From Cytophagaceae bacterium (GTDB lineage: Bacteria > Bacteroidota > Bacteroidia > Cytophagales > Spirosomataceae): 44,873 bases of DNA. Every line of letters starts with the position of its first letter. Within the stretch, counting starts at the first letter, position 1. Under the pieces are notes generated by a model. The model was not told where the DNA came from. It made no database searches and saw only the letters and a program-made list of their open reading frames with translations. A program made the position numbers and the translations under genes. The DNA is taken from contig JAIYBU010000137.1 of assembly GCA_027488335.1 (NCBI GenBank), positions 1 through 44,873 of the forward strand, in the 5' to 3' direction. Below are positions 8,733 through 16,977 of the stretch, in pieces.

Positions 8733-9869
8733 TTAGTTAATCCAACCGTTCGGTCTGTTTGGGGTGCGTGTCAGACTCGAAATACATTGTGCAAATGGCG
8801 GACGAGTGAGGTCATTGCCCATTGGTTCAGGGCTTAGCGGATGGTCAAGTAATCCAATAGGGTTGATGTTTTTGCCTTCAGCTGCTTTTCTATCTATCCA
8901 GTATCTTACAGTACGCACACTCGCAACCATAAAAAAGCCCGCAATGGATTCGTTCGGATTCGTCAGATTTTTTATGTTGCCAATAAGTGCCGCAGGAGGG
9001 GTATCTACTAAACTTCCATTGTTTTGAACTTGGTCGGCGAGTAATTTAAAATAGCGGTACGCCGCAGGTGAAATCGACTGTTGTTTGATTTCGATTAATG
9101 CACCTCTTACGTTATAATAAGGTATCTTGGCAATTAATCGGTTATTAATCGGCTGTCCATTTGAATAAATATCGGTAAAAACATTGAGGTCTTTGCTGGC
9201 CAGAATATCCCAACAATCGCTTGGACAAAAATAATCGAAAGTTTGACCAGCGAAAGCTCTTTCTTCACGGCAACGAGCAGGTACAGGAGTTAAGAAATAA
9301 CGACCATTATAGCAAGTGGCACATACATTTTGGCGTTCCCAAAGTTTCCATGTCCATAGGTAATTATTTTTATCGGCAACGGGGTCTTGGGTATCAAGAT
9401 AGATATAGTTGGCGGGGTCGAAAAAGTTAGTGCCTCTTTCTATACCGTTGACTTTAAATTCATCATGTACACCGATAATCTCAGGTACTTTGCTTACTTG
9501 GTCTTCGGTAGATTCGTATTGTGTACCATCGGCCTTCGTGAATACCAATTTGTAATTAACTCCTGTTTTTAACTTGAAAGTACTTGGTAATGTATAAAGA
9601 CCTTGTCCTTTTTCGGTGAGCAATAATCGTTCGCTACCGCCAACGATTACTTCGACTTTGGCTTTCAGAACTGGCTGAGAATATGCCGAACCATTAGAGT
9701 TGACAGATTCTGTAAGGGATATATTTTGCTCATCAGAAGTATCAGTAAGTGTGGCATCAACCGTCAGGATTCTTAATGCACTTTCAATATTGAGTTCGAA
9801 GGGTTCAACGCACGAACACACCCATAACCCAAGTGCTATGGTCAATAGCGTAATTTTTTTGTTTATCAC
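8733..9869 (-). CDS. DUF4249 family lipoprotein (copy B), GTG start
   Basis: A DUF4249 protein, a Bacteroidota family of predicted outer-membrane lipoproteins found beside TonB receptors. The N-terminus from the GTG at 9869 (INKKITLLTIALGLWVCSC) is a lipoprotein signal. No ATG is well placed: the only upstream ATG at 9971 would put a long non-signal stretch in front and would place a TAnnTTTG promoter element inside the gene, so GTG is preferred. The beta-rich body carries a five-cysteine set: CATC, then one Cys in PARC, then CPSDC. It is a close paralogue of the next gene upstream, sharing long identical runs near the C-terminus such as QVQNNGSLVDTPPAALIGN. Function unknown; likely ligand capture for the receptor. 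Confidence 0.85.
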   Translation of the reverse strand: MINKKITLLTIALGLWVCSCVEPFELNIESALRILTVDATLTDTSDEQNISLTESVNSNGSAYSQPVLKAKVEVIVGGSERLLLTEKGQGLYTLPSTFKLKTGVNYKLVFTKADGTQYESTEDQVSKVPEIIGVHDEFKVNGIERGTNFFDPANYIYLDTQDPVADKNNYLWTWKLWERQNVCATCYNGRYFLTPVPARCREERAFAGQTFDYFCPSDCWDILASKDLNVFTDIYSNGQPINNRLIAKIPYYNVRGALIEIKQQSISPAAYRYFKLLADQVQNNGSLVDTPPAALIGNIKNLTNPNESIAGFFMVASVRTVRYWIDRKAAEGKNINPIGLLDHPLSPEPMGNDLTRPPFAQCISSLTRTPNRPNGWIN

Positions 9870-9899
9870 CGTAGTAGAATTGAATAAATGTATTTTTGA

Positions 9900-9907
9900 C
9901 AAATATA
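9900..9907 (-). promoter_or_regulatory. Candidate -7 element TATATTTG upstream of DUF4249 copy B
   Basis: A perfect TAnnTTTG on the minus strand 30 bp before the GTG start at 9869. It lies in the 134-base gap between the two DUF4249 genes and suggests that copy B and receptor B can be transcribed apart from the upstream pair. Confidence 0.45.
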
Positions 9908-10003
9908 ATGATTCTAAGGAAAGATTGAAATTAAAAATAGTTAATGGGAGATTTATGCGATGAATGCACAAAATGTGTAGCTTTTATGGGGCTATTTTAA
10001 AAC

Positions 10004-11134
10004 TTAGTCGAGCCACCCTTTAGGCTTGAATGGTGTACGAGTTTGGCTTAAAATGCAAGGTGTGAGGGGTGGTCTGCCTGGAATATCACTCATGGGTTCT
10101 TCTCTGATAGATTGTTCACGTAGACCCGTTGGTGTTAATTTTTGTGCAATAGGTTCTTTTCTATCTATCCAATATTTGACATATCTTACGGCCGTAACCA
10201 TAAAAAAACCTGCAATCACTTCTTTCGGATTCGTTACGTTTTTGATGTTTCCGATAAGTGCCGCTGGCGGAGTATCTACCAAACTACCATTGTTTTGTAC
10301 TTGTTCGGCCAGTAGCTTTAAGTATTGATAGGCACTTGGTGAAACAGATTGTTGTTTGATTTCAATCAAAGCCCCCGACGAATTATAAAACGGAATTTTA
10401 GCGATGAGCCTGTTATTTATGGGGTTGCCATTGGTATAAATATCGGTGAAAACATTTAATTCTTGGCTAAAAAACATTTCCCAACAATTACCATCACAAT
10501 AATAATCGTAGGTGATACCTTCATAGCCTCGTTCGATTTTGCACCCTGCTGGGCGAGGTGTATCAAAATATCGTCCACCTTCGCACGTAAAACATACGTT
10601 CTGACGTTCCCAGAGTTGCCATGTCCAGACATAACTGTTTTTTTCTTCAACGGGGTCTTTTGTATCGAGATATACATAATTGGCGTGTTCATAACCAAAG
10701 TTTTTTTCAATGCCGTTAAACACAAATTTATCATGTACATTGAGAATTTCGGGAACACTAAACATTTTATCTATGCTCGATTCGTAGGCAGAACCATCTG
10801 ATTTTTTGAAGAAAAGTTTATAAGTATTGCCAGCTTTTGCTCTAAAAGTAGGAGGTAAGGCGTATTTTCCTAAACCCTTTTCTATAAATGATATTCTGGT
10901 TGTGCCGTTTACCTCTAATTCGGCTGTTATTTTCAGTACTGGTATTGCAACCACTCTTCCTGTTGTATTGACCGACTCGGTTATGCTAATGGTTTGTTCT
11001 TCGTTGCTATCGGTGAGCGTTGCTTCTACGGTGAGCAATCGTAAATTACTTTTTACATTCAGGTCAAAAGGCTCAGTACAAGAGCAAATCCATAAGGTTA
11101 TAGCAGCAATCAACAATAGGATAGTTCGGTTCAT
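10004..11134 (-). CDS. DUF4249 family lipoprotein (copy A)
   Basis: Paralogue of the neighbouring DUF4249 gene, 376 residues from the ATG at 11134. The start is chosen because MNRTILLLIAAITLWICSC is a clean lipoprotein signal, while the longer frame to 11200 adds a charged stretch that runs into the receptor gene. The same five-cysteine pattern is present (CFTC, PAGC, CDGNC), with the flanking words RQNVC and NCWEM. The identical YIYLD/YVYLDTKDPV and QVQNNGSLVDTPPA blocks show that the two copies arose by tandem duplication. The gene follows receptor A by 55 bases on the same strand, so they are probably one transcript. Ligand unknown. Confidence 0.87.
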   Translation of the reverse strand: MNRTILLLIAAITLWICSCTEPFDLNVKSNLRLLTVEATLTDSNEEQTISITESVNTTGRVVAIPVLKITAELEVNGTTRISFIEKGLGKYALPPTFRAKAGNTYKLFFKKSDGSAYESSIDKMFSVPEILNVHDKFVFNGIEKNFGYEHANYVYLDTKDPVEEKNSYVWTWQLWERQNVCFTCEGGRYFDTPRPAGCKIERGYEGITYDYYCDGNCWEMFFSQELNVFTDIYTNGNPINNRLIAKIPFYNSSGALIEIKQQSVSPSAYQYLKLLAEQVQNNGSLVDTPPAALIGNIKNVTNPKEVIAGFFMVTAVRYVKYWIDRKEPIAQKLTPTGLREQSIREEPMSDIPGRPPLTPCILSQTRTPFKPKGWLD

Positions 11135-11189
11135 TATGAAGACCTTTTTTTTGATAAAATTGTTGAAATTGTTAGGGGTGAACGAAAAA

Positions 11190-13583
11190 TCAAAAATCAA
11201 TTTGATAGCTTAAAATTGGCACCAAACCACTACCTGACCTACGGGGTTCGAGTTTATTAGTAACGCTATTATATTGTACACTCGTATAATTGATTTGATT
11301 CGTCACATTCTGAATATCCAACGAAACCACAGATGCAAATTTTTTACGGTTGGTACGATACGATGCCCGTCCGTCGATTCTGAAATAATTGGGACCATAA
11401 GCGGCATAGTCAGCTCCTTTGAGTGCTACATATCGTTTTTGTTTAGCCGATTCTACTTCGTCGATTGGTGTATAACGATACCCTCCATTGAAAATCGAAC
11501 GCCCACCAATTTGAAACACTGAGCCGTTTTTTAAGGTAAATTCTCGTCCGAACGTAAGGGCGGTACTAAAGCGGTCGTTGAAGGCCGAATTATAAATGCT
11601 TCCATCGAATGTTTGATATTTCGCATCGAAGATTGAACCAGTAATAAGTAAATAATATTTTTTCGAGAAAAAACGCTCAATCGACATATCAATGCCTTTA
11701 TTTTTCCCTTTTCCTTTACTGACGGCTGATGTTTCGGGGAAACTTTCGGCATAATTGAGCATCCAATAAGTAGAACCAGTTTTTGTTTCGACAGGTACTC
11801 GGTTTAAGGCTTGATAATAGGCTTCAATTGAAAATTTCCAAAGCTTTGGGGTAATATAATTGTAGCTTAAAATAAAATGATTTGAGCGTGGAAACTGTAA
11901 ATTAGCATTCGCCTTGGTAGTCGTAATTTTACCGTCAAGACTATCTTTTCGGACATAAAAATAAGCACTCATCGGTAGAAATTGGCTATGAAGCCCATAC
12001 GCAAAACTTAAACTATGAGCATTGGGCGAACGATATTGAATCGAAAATCGAGGTTCTAAGGAAGAAGTTTTATTCAAGAACAAATACATCAGGTGTAGCC
12101 CTGCATTCATCGTTAAGCCTTTGGCAACATTCTGTATAATTTGTGCGTAAACTTGACTGGTTTGTGTATTTCCACTTCCACTTACTGACGTTTGTCGGCC
12201 AGCATTAAATTGATTAATGTCTGACACATTTCCTCTTGGAGCAGTTTCTTTAAAAAAAACAAAATCGACTAAGTTTAGAATTGCACCAGTTTTGAAACGG
12301 GTTTTGGAATTTAATTTATAATTATAAGCGACCGAAGCTGCCAAGCGAGATTCTTCATACTTTTGAGTTTCGTACCGATAACGGGCATTTTGTAGATTTA
12401 AAGTATCTCCACTACGATTGATTGAACTGCCGATTGCAGCAATAACGAGTTTTAATGATGATTTTGAGTTGAGGTTTGCATTGTACGTAACGCCAACTGT
12501 ACCCATATTTGCTGGTCTTATACGTTCCTCCCAATTATCAGATTTGCCTAAAACACGCTTCTGAGGGTTTTCTACTGGAAAATAATGCTCTTCACTCAAG
12601 CCTCCAAGTCCAAAAATAGTAGTAGTTTTTTTGCCATCTTTACTATGAAAAGCAAGATTAAATGATAAATCTTGAAAATTATTGGTCACACGCTCGCCGA
12701 CTAAATTAAATCCTAATTGCCCCAGTAATCCTAAAGTAGAATAACGGTAATTGACTAAATAAGATGAACGTCCTTTCTGAATTGCACCTTCGGTTGAAAA
12801 ATCAAGCCCTAAAAGTCCAATTTTTGTGCGATATTCTCTTTTTTGTTGATTCCCTTCCCTGAAACGAATATCAAAAGCCCCCGAAAGTGCATTGCCGTAT
12901 TCGGCAGGCATTCCACCCGTAAAAAAATCTGAACGACTCATCAGTTGTGCCGAAAAGACCGTGATTCCACCACCGCCCGAACCAGGTTGAGCAAAATGAT
13001 TTGGGTTAGGAATGTCAATGCCTTCGAGTCGCCATAAAATACCAAAAGGAGAATTGCCTCGGACAATAATCTTATTCTCTGACTCATCACGGCCTGCTTT
13101 TACTCCTGGGTACGAAATCGCCATTCGGCCAGGGTCATTGACCGAAGCAGGAATCCGTTCGGTTTCTTCAGTAGTAAACGACCTCGCACTTACATACGCC
13201 AAGTCGTTTACGGGCCGACTGGTATTTTGCGAAGCCGTAATTTTTACTTCTTGAAGTTCACCCGTACTTTCTTTTAAATCTATCGTCAGCACTACTTCTC
13301 TGACTGAGTTCAGGATGAATTCTTCGCTCGAAAATGTCTCATATCCGATAGAAGTACATTTAATCGAATGGCGGCCAATGCTTACATTGGGAATGGAAAA
13401 TTTTCCAGAAATATCACTTATTCCGCCCTGAGTAGAGCCAATAACCGATATGGAAGCTCCAACAACTGGTTGGCGAGTGACACGGTCAATGACCGTACCT
13501 CTGATAGTTTGGGTTTTGTTTTGTGCCAAGACCGAAACACTATAAAAAATAATAAGTAGCCATGTAAGAGAAAGGTACTTCAT
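11190..13583 (-). CDS. TonB-dependent outer membrane receptor with carboxypeptidase-like N-terminal domain (receptor A)
   Basis: 797 residues: signal peptide ending in SVLAQ, a CarboxypepD_reg-like domain (IRGTVIDRVTRQPVVGASI ... IKCTSIGYETF), a plug with NKIIVRGNSPFGILWRLEG and FFTGGMPAEYGNALSGAFD, and a barrel ending in LSYQIDF. It differs clearly from receptor B: the plug lacks RGGTTDQN, and a Gly-rich PGSGGGGITVF loop follows the ligand-facing segment. It is the first gene of a block receptor A - DUF4249 A - DUF4249 B - receptor B, all on the minus strand. A TACATTTG element lies 31 bp upstream. The arrangement suggests a TonB uptake locus for a shared but unidentified substrate. Confidence 0.9.
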   Translation of the reverse strand: MKYLSLTWLLIIFYSVSVLAQNKTQTIRGTVIDRVTRQPVVGASISVIGSTQGGISDISGKFSIPNVSIGRHSIKCTSIGYETFSSEEFILNSVREVVLTIDLKESTGELQEVKITASQNTSRPVNDLAYVSARSFTTEETERIPASVNDPGRMAISYPGVKAGRDESENKIIVRGNSPFGILWRLEGIDIPNPNHFAQPGSGGGGITVFSAQLMSRSDFFTGGMPAEYGNALSGAFDIRFREGNQQKREYRTKIGLLGLDFSTEGAIQKGRSSYLVNYRYSTLGLLGQLGFNLVGERVTNNFQDLSFNLAFHSKDGKKTTTIFGLGGLSEEHYFPVENPQKRVLGKSDNWEERIRPANMGTVGVTYNANLNSKSSLKLVIAAIGSSINRSGDTLNLQNARYRYETQKYEESRLAASVAYNYKLNSKTRFKTGAILNLVDFVFFKETAPRGNVSDINQFNAGRQTSVSGSGNTQTSQVYAQIIQNVAKGLTMNAGLHLMYLFLNKTSSLEPRFSIQYRSPNAHSLSFAYGLHSQFLPMSAYFYVRKDSLDGKITTTKANANLQFPRSNHFILSYNYITPKLWKFSIEAYYQALNRVPVETKTGSTYWMLNYAESFPETSAVSKGKGKNKGIDMSIERFFSKKYYLLITGSIFDAKYQTFDGSIYNSAFNDRFSTALTFGREFTLKNGSVFQIGGRSIFNGGYRYTPIDEVESAKQKRYVALKGADYAAYGPNYFRIDGRASYRTNRKKFASVVSLDIQNVTNQINYTSVQYNSVTNKLEPRRSGSGLVPILSYQIDF

Positions 13584-13614
13584 CGAAACATAAGTGGTTG
13601 AAGGTAAATATGTT

Positions 13615-13622
13615 CAAATGTA
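13615..13622 (-). promoter_or_regulatory. Candidate -7 element TACATTTG upstream of receptor A
   Basis: Matches TAnnTTTG on the minus strand, 31 bp before the ATG at 13583. It stands back to back with a plus-strand element at 13675-13682, so the 146-base gap would hold two divergent promoters. Confidence 0.4.
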
Positions 13623-13674
13623 TAAAAATCTTTGAATATTTCTGCTGATTAGCTGTTTTTTGAGTTGTAGCGTT

Positions 13675-13682
13675 TATCTTTG
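13675..13682 (+). promoter_or_regulatory. Candidate -7 element TATCTTTG upstream of the M24 peptidase
   Basis: A perfect TAnnTTTG 47 bp before the ATG at 13730. A TTTTTTG lies 12 bp upstream, closer than the usual -33 spacing. Confidence 0.45.
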
Positions 13683-13729
13683 GTTTTTGGTATTGATATT
13701 AATTAGAGTTTTTACACCCTACCTTCATC

Positions 13730-15082
13730 ATGAAAAAAACTTTTTTACTATTAAGTTTAATTTTATCGTATTTCGCTGACTTTGCTCAACATAGTACTCC
13801 TAAAATATTACCCGAACGTGAACGTGCTGCGGTAATTGACGAAATCCTCGAAGATAAAATGACTAATCTTTTACCCAAATTGATGCGAAAAGAAGGCATT
13901 GATATGTGGGTTATTATTTCGAGAGAATACAACGAAGACCCAGTAATGAAAACCATGCTGCCTTCGGTTTGGCTTTCTGCTCGCCGCCGCACAATCATGG
14001 TATTTTTTGATAAAGGCGAGAAAGAAGGCGTCGAACGCTATGCCATTGCTCGCTACGATGTAGGCAATCTGCTAAAGGGCGAATGGGATTTAAATACCAA
14101 TCCTGACCAATGGGATGCCTTGATGAAAACAATTAAAGAGAAAAATCCAAAGAAAATTGGATTGAATTTCTCTAAATATTATGCCCATGCCGATGGGTTG
14201 ACTTATACGGAGCAGAAAGAATTTATGGAAAAACTGCCCGCTGAATTTCAAAATCGAGTGGTTTCGGCGTCGAATTTAGCCGTAAATTGGCTTGAAACTC
14301 GCACAGAGCGAGAAATGGCCATTTATCAACAAATCTGCCGAATTTCGCACGAAATCATTCAAGAAGCATTTTCTGACCGTGTGATTCAGCCAGGAGTTAC
14401 GACAACCGATGATGTAGTTTGGTGGATGCGTCAGCGAGTAACTGATTTGGGGCTTGAAACTTGGTTTCACCCTACGGTCGATATTCAACGTTACGACCCC
14501 GAAAACTTTGACCATTTACGCACATTCTCGAAGCGTCCACAAAAACAAGTAATCATGGCGGGTGATTTATTGCATTGCGATTTTGGAATTACGTATTTAC
14601 GCCTAAATACTGACCAACAACAACATGCCTACGTGCTTCGTGCAGGAGAAAACGATGTGCCAGATTTCTTGAAAAAGGCTTTTAAACAAGGGAATCAAGT
14701 GCAAGATTGCCTGACTGATAATTTTAAAGCAGGCATGAGTGGTAATGATATTTTAGCAAAAGCCCTCGAACAATCTAAAAAACAAGGCTTGAAAGGTACA
14801 ATTTATACGCACCCAATCGGCAACCACGGACACGCTGCTGGCCCAACGATTGGTATGTGGGATAATCAAGGAAAAACCATCGGTGCGGGTGATTTTCCGA
14901 TGAACTTAAATACCGCTTATTCAATCGAACTTAATGCTTCGGTCGAATTGGCCGAATGGAAAAAAACTATCAGAATTATGCTCGAAGAAGATGGCTTCTT
15001 TGATGAAAAAGGATTCCGATACATTGATGGCCGTCAAACAGAAATTTTGACGATTCCAAGAGTTTTGAGTGGCGTTAAATAA
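13730..15082 (+). CDS. Secreted M24 family metallopeptidase (Xaa-Pro aminopeptidase-like)
   Basis: 450 residues with a signal peptide (MKKTFLLLSLILSYFADFAQ) and a creatinase-type N-terminal domain, followed by the pita-bread catalytic domain. Candidate metal ligands are visible in order: Asp in LHCDFGI, Asp in LNTDQQ, His in GNHGHAAGP, Glu in YSIELN and Glu near the end in IMLEEDG. The family usually removes N-terminal residues before proline; exact specificity cannot be read from sequence. The signal peptide implies a periplasmic or surface location, unlike cytosolic PepP. The stop codon is 2 bases before the start of the next gene, so the two form an operon. By-eye motif assignment leaves some uncertainty about which Asp residues bind metal. 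Confidence 0.88.
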   Translation: MKKTFLLLSLILSYFADFAQHSTPKILPERERAAVIDEILEDKMTNLLPKLMRKEGIDMWVIISREYNEDPVMKTMLPSVWLSARRRTIMVFFDKGEKEGVERYAIARYDVGNLLKGEWDLNTNPDQWDALMKTIKEKNPKKIGLNFSKYYAHADGLTYTEQKEFMEKLPAEFQNRVVSASNLAVNWLETRTEREMAIYQQICRISHEIIQEAFSDRVIQPGVTTTDDVVWWMRQRVTDLGLETWFHPTVDIQRYDPENFDHLRTFSKRPQKQVIMAGDLLHCDFGITYLRLNTDQQQHAYVLRAGENDVPDFLKKAFKQGNQVQDCLTDNFKAGMSGNDILAKALEQSKKQGLKGTIYTHPIGNHGHAAGPTIGMWDNQGKTIGAGDFPMNLNTAYSIELNASVELAEWKKTIRIMLEEDGFFDEKGFRYIDGRQTEILTIPRVLSGVK

Positions 15083-15084
15083 GA

Positions 15085-15858
15085 ATGATGAATACACTTT
15101 TGATTAAAATTATAATGATGCCCTTAGTGATTGGAGGGGTAACGATTGCCAGTAAAAAATGGGGAAATTCGGTAGGAGGAATGATTGCCAGTATGCCATG
15201 GATTGCAGGGCCAATTATGCTGTTTTTTACGCTTGAGCAAGGCGTAGATTTTGCCGTAAATAGCGTAAAAGGTATTATGATTGGGGTTATTGGAGTATTA
15301 GCTTTTTGTTTTGCTTACATCTATGCGGCACTTACATCTAAGTGGTATGTAAGTTTATTTTTTGCCTATTTGGCTTTTGTTACCACGACTGTTTTGCTCA
15401 AAATCTGCGAAAATCTTGTAAACTTAGATAGTTGGTTCGTAATAGCAGTTGTAGTAAGTTTGATTAGCTTGAAAGCCTTTCCAAAGTTGGAACCTCAGGA
15501 AAGTACTGGGCAGCGTCTGAAACATGATATTTACCTCCGAATGCTTATTATCACAGTTTTTGTAACCTTAATCACTTATTTAGCAAAAATACTGGGGCCA
15601 ACTTGGAGCGGAATACTAACCCCATTTCCCATCATAACTGCTATTTTGGCGGCATTTACGCATTATACACAAGGGGCGTATGGTACTTCGATTATACTTC
15701 GGGGAATACTAACTGGCCTTATTGGTTTTGCTACATTTTTATTCTTGCAAGCAAAATTTTTGCCTAATTTTCCAATTGCGATAGCTTTTGCTATCGCAAT
15801 TGTGGTAAATATTCTATTAAATTTATTAATGCGTGTTATGGTAAGTCGTTTTGTATAG
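15085..15858 (+). CDS. Polytopic membrane protein with internal duplication
   Basis: 257 residues, almost entirely hydrophobic, with about seven or eight transmembrane helices. I do not recognise a named family with confidence. Residues 27-74 align without gaps to residues 171-218: both begin with G-x3-x-G, share a buried Pro, a Q-G pair and the ending K/R-G-I-x2-G-x-I-G-x3-F. This implies that the protein arose by fusion of two homologous halves, an arrangement common in small-molecule transporters and exporters. A soluble linker (PKLEPQESTGQRLKHD) separates the halves. It starts 2 bases after the M24 peptidase stop. The next gene is convergent, only 8 bases away, and I see no hairpin between them. 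Confidence 0.7.
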   Translation: MMNTLLIKIIMMPLVIGGVTIASKKWGNSVGGMIASMPWIAGPIMLFFTLEQGVDFAVNSVKGIMIGVIGVLAFCFAYIYAALTSKWYVSLFFAYLAFVTTTVLLKICENLVNLDSWFVIAVVVSLISLKAFPKLEPQESTGQRLKHDIYLRMLIITVFVTLITYLAKILGPTWSGILTPFPIITAILAAFTHYTQGAYGTSIILRGILTGLIGFATFLFLQAKFLPNFPIAIAFAIAIVVNILLNLLMRVMVSRFV

Positions 15859-15866
15859 GACGCAAG

Positions 15867-16619
15867 TTATTTGCCATTATAGAACTTAAATATTTGTAAT
15901 AAATCAACTCGGTCTTTTACGGATAAATCGTTTTGCTTGATAAATGCTTCAACCTCAGTTTTTTTATCGGACATTCGTTCCAATATTTCTCTTTTGTTAG
16001 TGTTTAATCTCAAAACTTCATTTCCTTGAGTTATAAATAACTGTTTTTCCTTTGTTATTTTAATGTCTTTGCTCCCTGTATTGAAAGCCTCTACATAATC
16101 GGGTTTCTGAATAGTTATTTTTGTGTATTCAAGCAATTTTACTTTCCCATCAACCAATAATTCAAAAAAGCTCGGTTTTATTTTATCGTAATTATCAACA
16201 AATTCGAGGGTACTTACGTAGTTTTTAGGTAATTGATTGGGTTTTTGCAAGGTAAAACTCTTAATGAGTGTTCCTGAAATAATTTTCACACCTTCGGGCG
16301 TATTAAATTCTACATCATTTCCGTACAAAATAATTTTAATTTGAACATCACTAAGTGAGTCGAGCTTAACAGCCCCTTTGGGAGTTGAAATAGTCTTTGG
16401 ATAAAATCTAACTGTGGCCAGCGACCAGTCTTGGTCGAGGTAGTATGAACCCTGCACTTCGGTCGTACGGGTATCGAAACCATAAAGCATGGTTGAAGTA
16501 TGTTGCCCAACTTTTAATCCGCCAACATTAAGTGCATCTTTGGTGTTTTGCATCATACTATTCTGTGCCAAAACGGTAGTTCCGATTAGACACAAAAAGA
16601 CACTTGTCAGCTTTTTCAT
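15867..16619 (-). CDS. Secreted hypothetical protein
   Basis: 250 residues with a signal peptide ending TVLAQ. The remainder is beta-rich with no cysteine pair, catalytic motif or sorting domain that I can recognise. The N-terminal half resembles envelope proteins that describe a structured beta domain (YGFDTRTTEVQGSYYLDQDW), while the last 60 residues are helical and charged. A minus-strand TAAGTTTG element at 16679-16686 would place its transcript start about 50-60 bases before the ATG. It is preceded by the lspA gene pair on the same strand and faces the membrane protein gene. Function unknown. Confidence 0.7.
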   Translation of the reverse strand: MKKLTSVFLCLIGTTVLAQNSMMQNTKDALNVGGLKVGQHTSTMLYGFDTRTTEVQGSYYLDQDWSLATVRFYPKTISTPKGAVKLDSLSDVQIKIILYGNDVEFNTPEGVKIISGTLIKSFTLQKPNQLPKNYVSTLEFVDNYDKIKPSFFELLVDGKVKLLEYTKITIQKPDYVEAFNTGSKDIKITKEKQLFITQGNEVLRLNTNKREILERMSDKKTEVEAFIKQNDLSVKDRVDLLQIFKFYNGK

Positions 16620-16678
16620 AGAGTTAGTGATATTAAAAAGTAGCTTACCGATTGATAAAAGATTCTAATTACCTAACG

Positions 16679-16686
16679 CAAACTTA
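16679..16686 (-). promoter_or_regulatory. Candidate -7 element TAAGTTTG
   Basis: Matches TAnnTTTG on the minus strand, 59 bp before the ATG of the secreted hypothetical protein at 16619. Confidence 0.4.
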
Positions 16687-16711
16687 GGGTGTTTAGTGAA
16701 AGTAAGAAGTA

Positions 16712-16972
16712 CTAAATCACTAAATTCACTATCAACAACATAATCGTAAGAAAAATAAGCAAAACTGTCTGACGAAACTCTGAACGATAGTTATCGGCAT
16801 TGTTTTTAAGACTTTTGAGTGAAAGTAACTCAAAAAACAAACACCCACCACCAAATACGCCGAGGGCAATTGATTTAAACATTGGAGAAGTTATTTGGGC
16901 AGGAGCAATAACTAACCCCAAAAATAATACTACGATTATCCACTTATAGTTTTGATTTGATAAAAATGTCAT
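16712..16972 (-). CDS. Small hypothetical membrane protein
   Basis: 86 residues with three likely transmembrane helices: residues about 10-25, 33-50 and 67-85. The short loop between the second and third is charged (KSLKNNADNYRSEFRQ). No family recognised. It starts 5 bases after the lspA stop codon on the same strand, so it is almost certainly co-transcribed with lspA. Whether it assists lipoprotein processing is not known. Confidence 0.6.
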   Translation of the reverse strand: MTFLSNQNYKWIIVVLFLGLVIAPAQITSPMFKSIALGVFGGGCLFFELLSLKSLKNNADNYRSEFRQTVLLIFLTIMLLIVNLVI

Positions 16973-16977
16973 GATTT

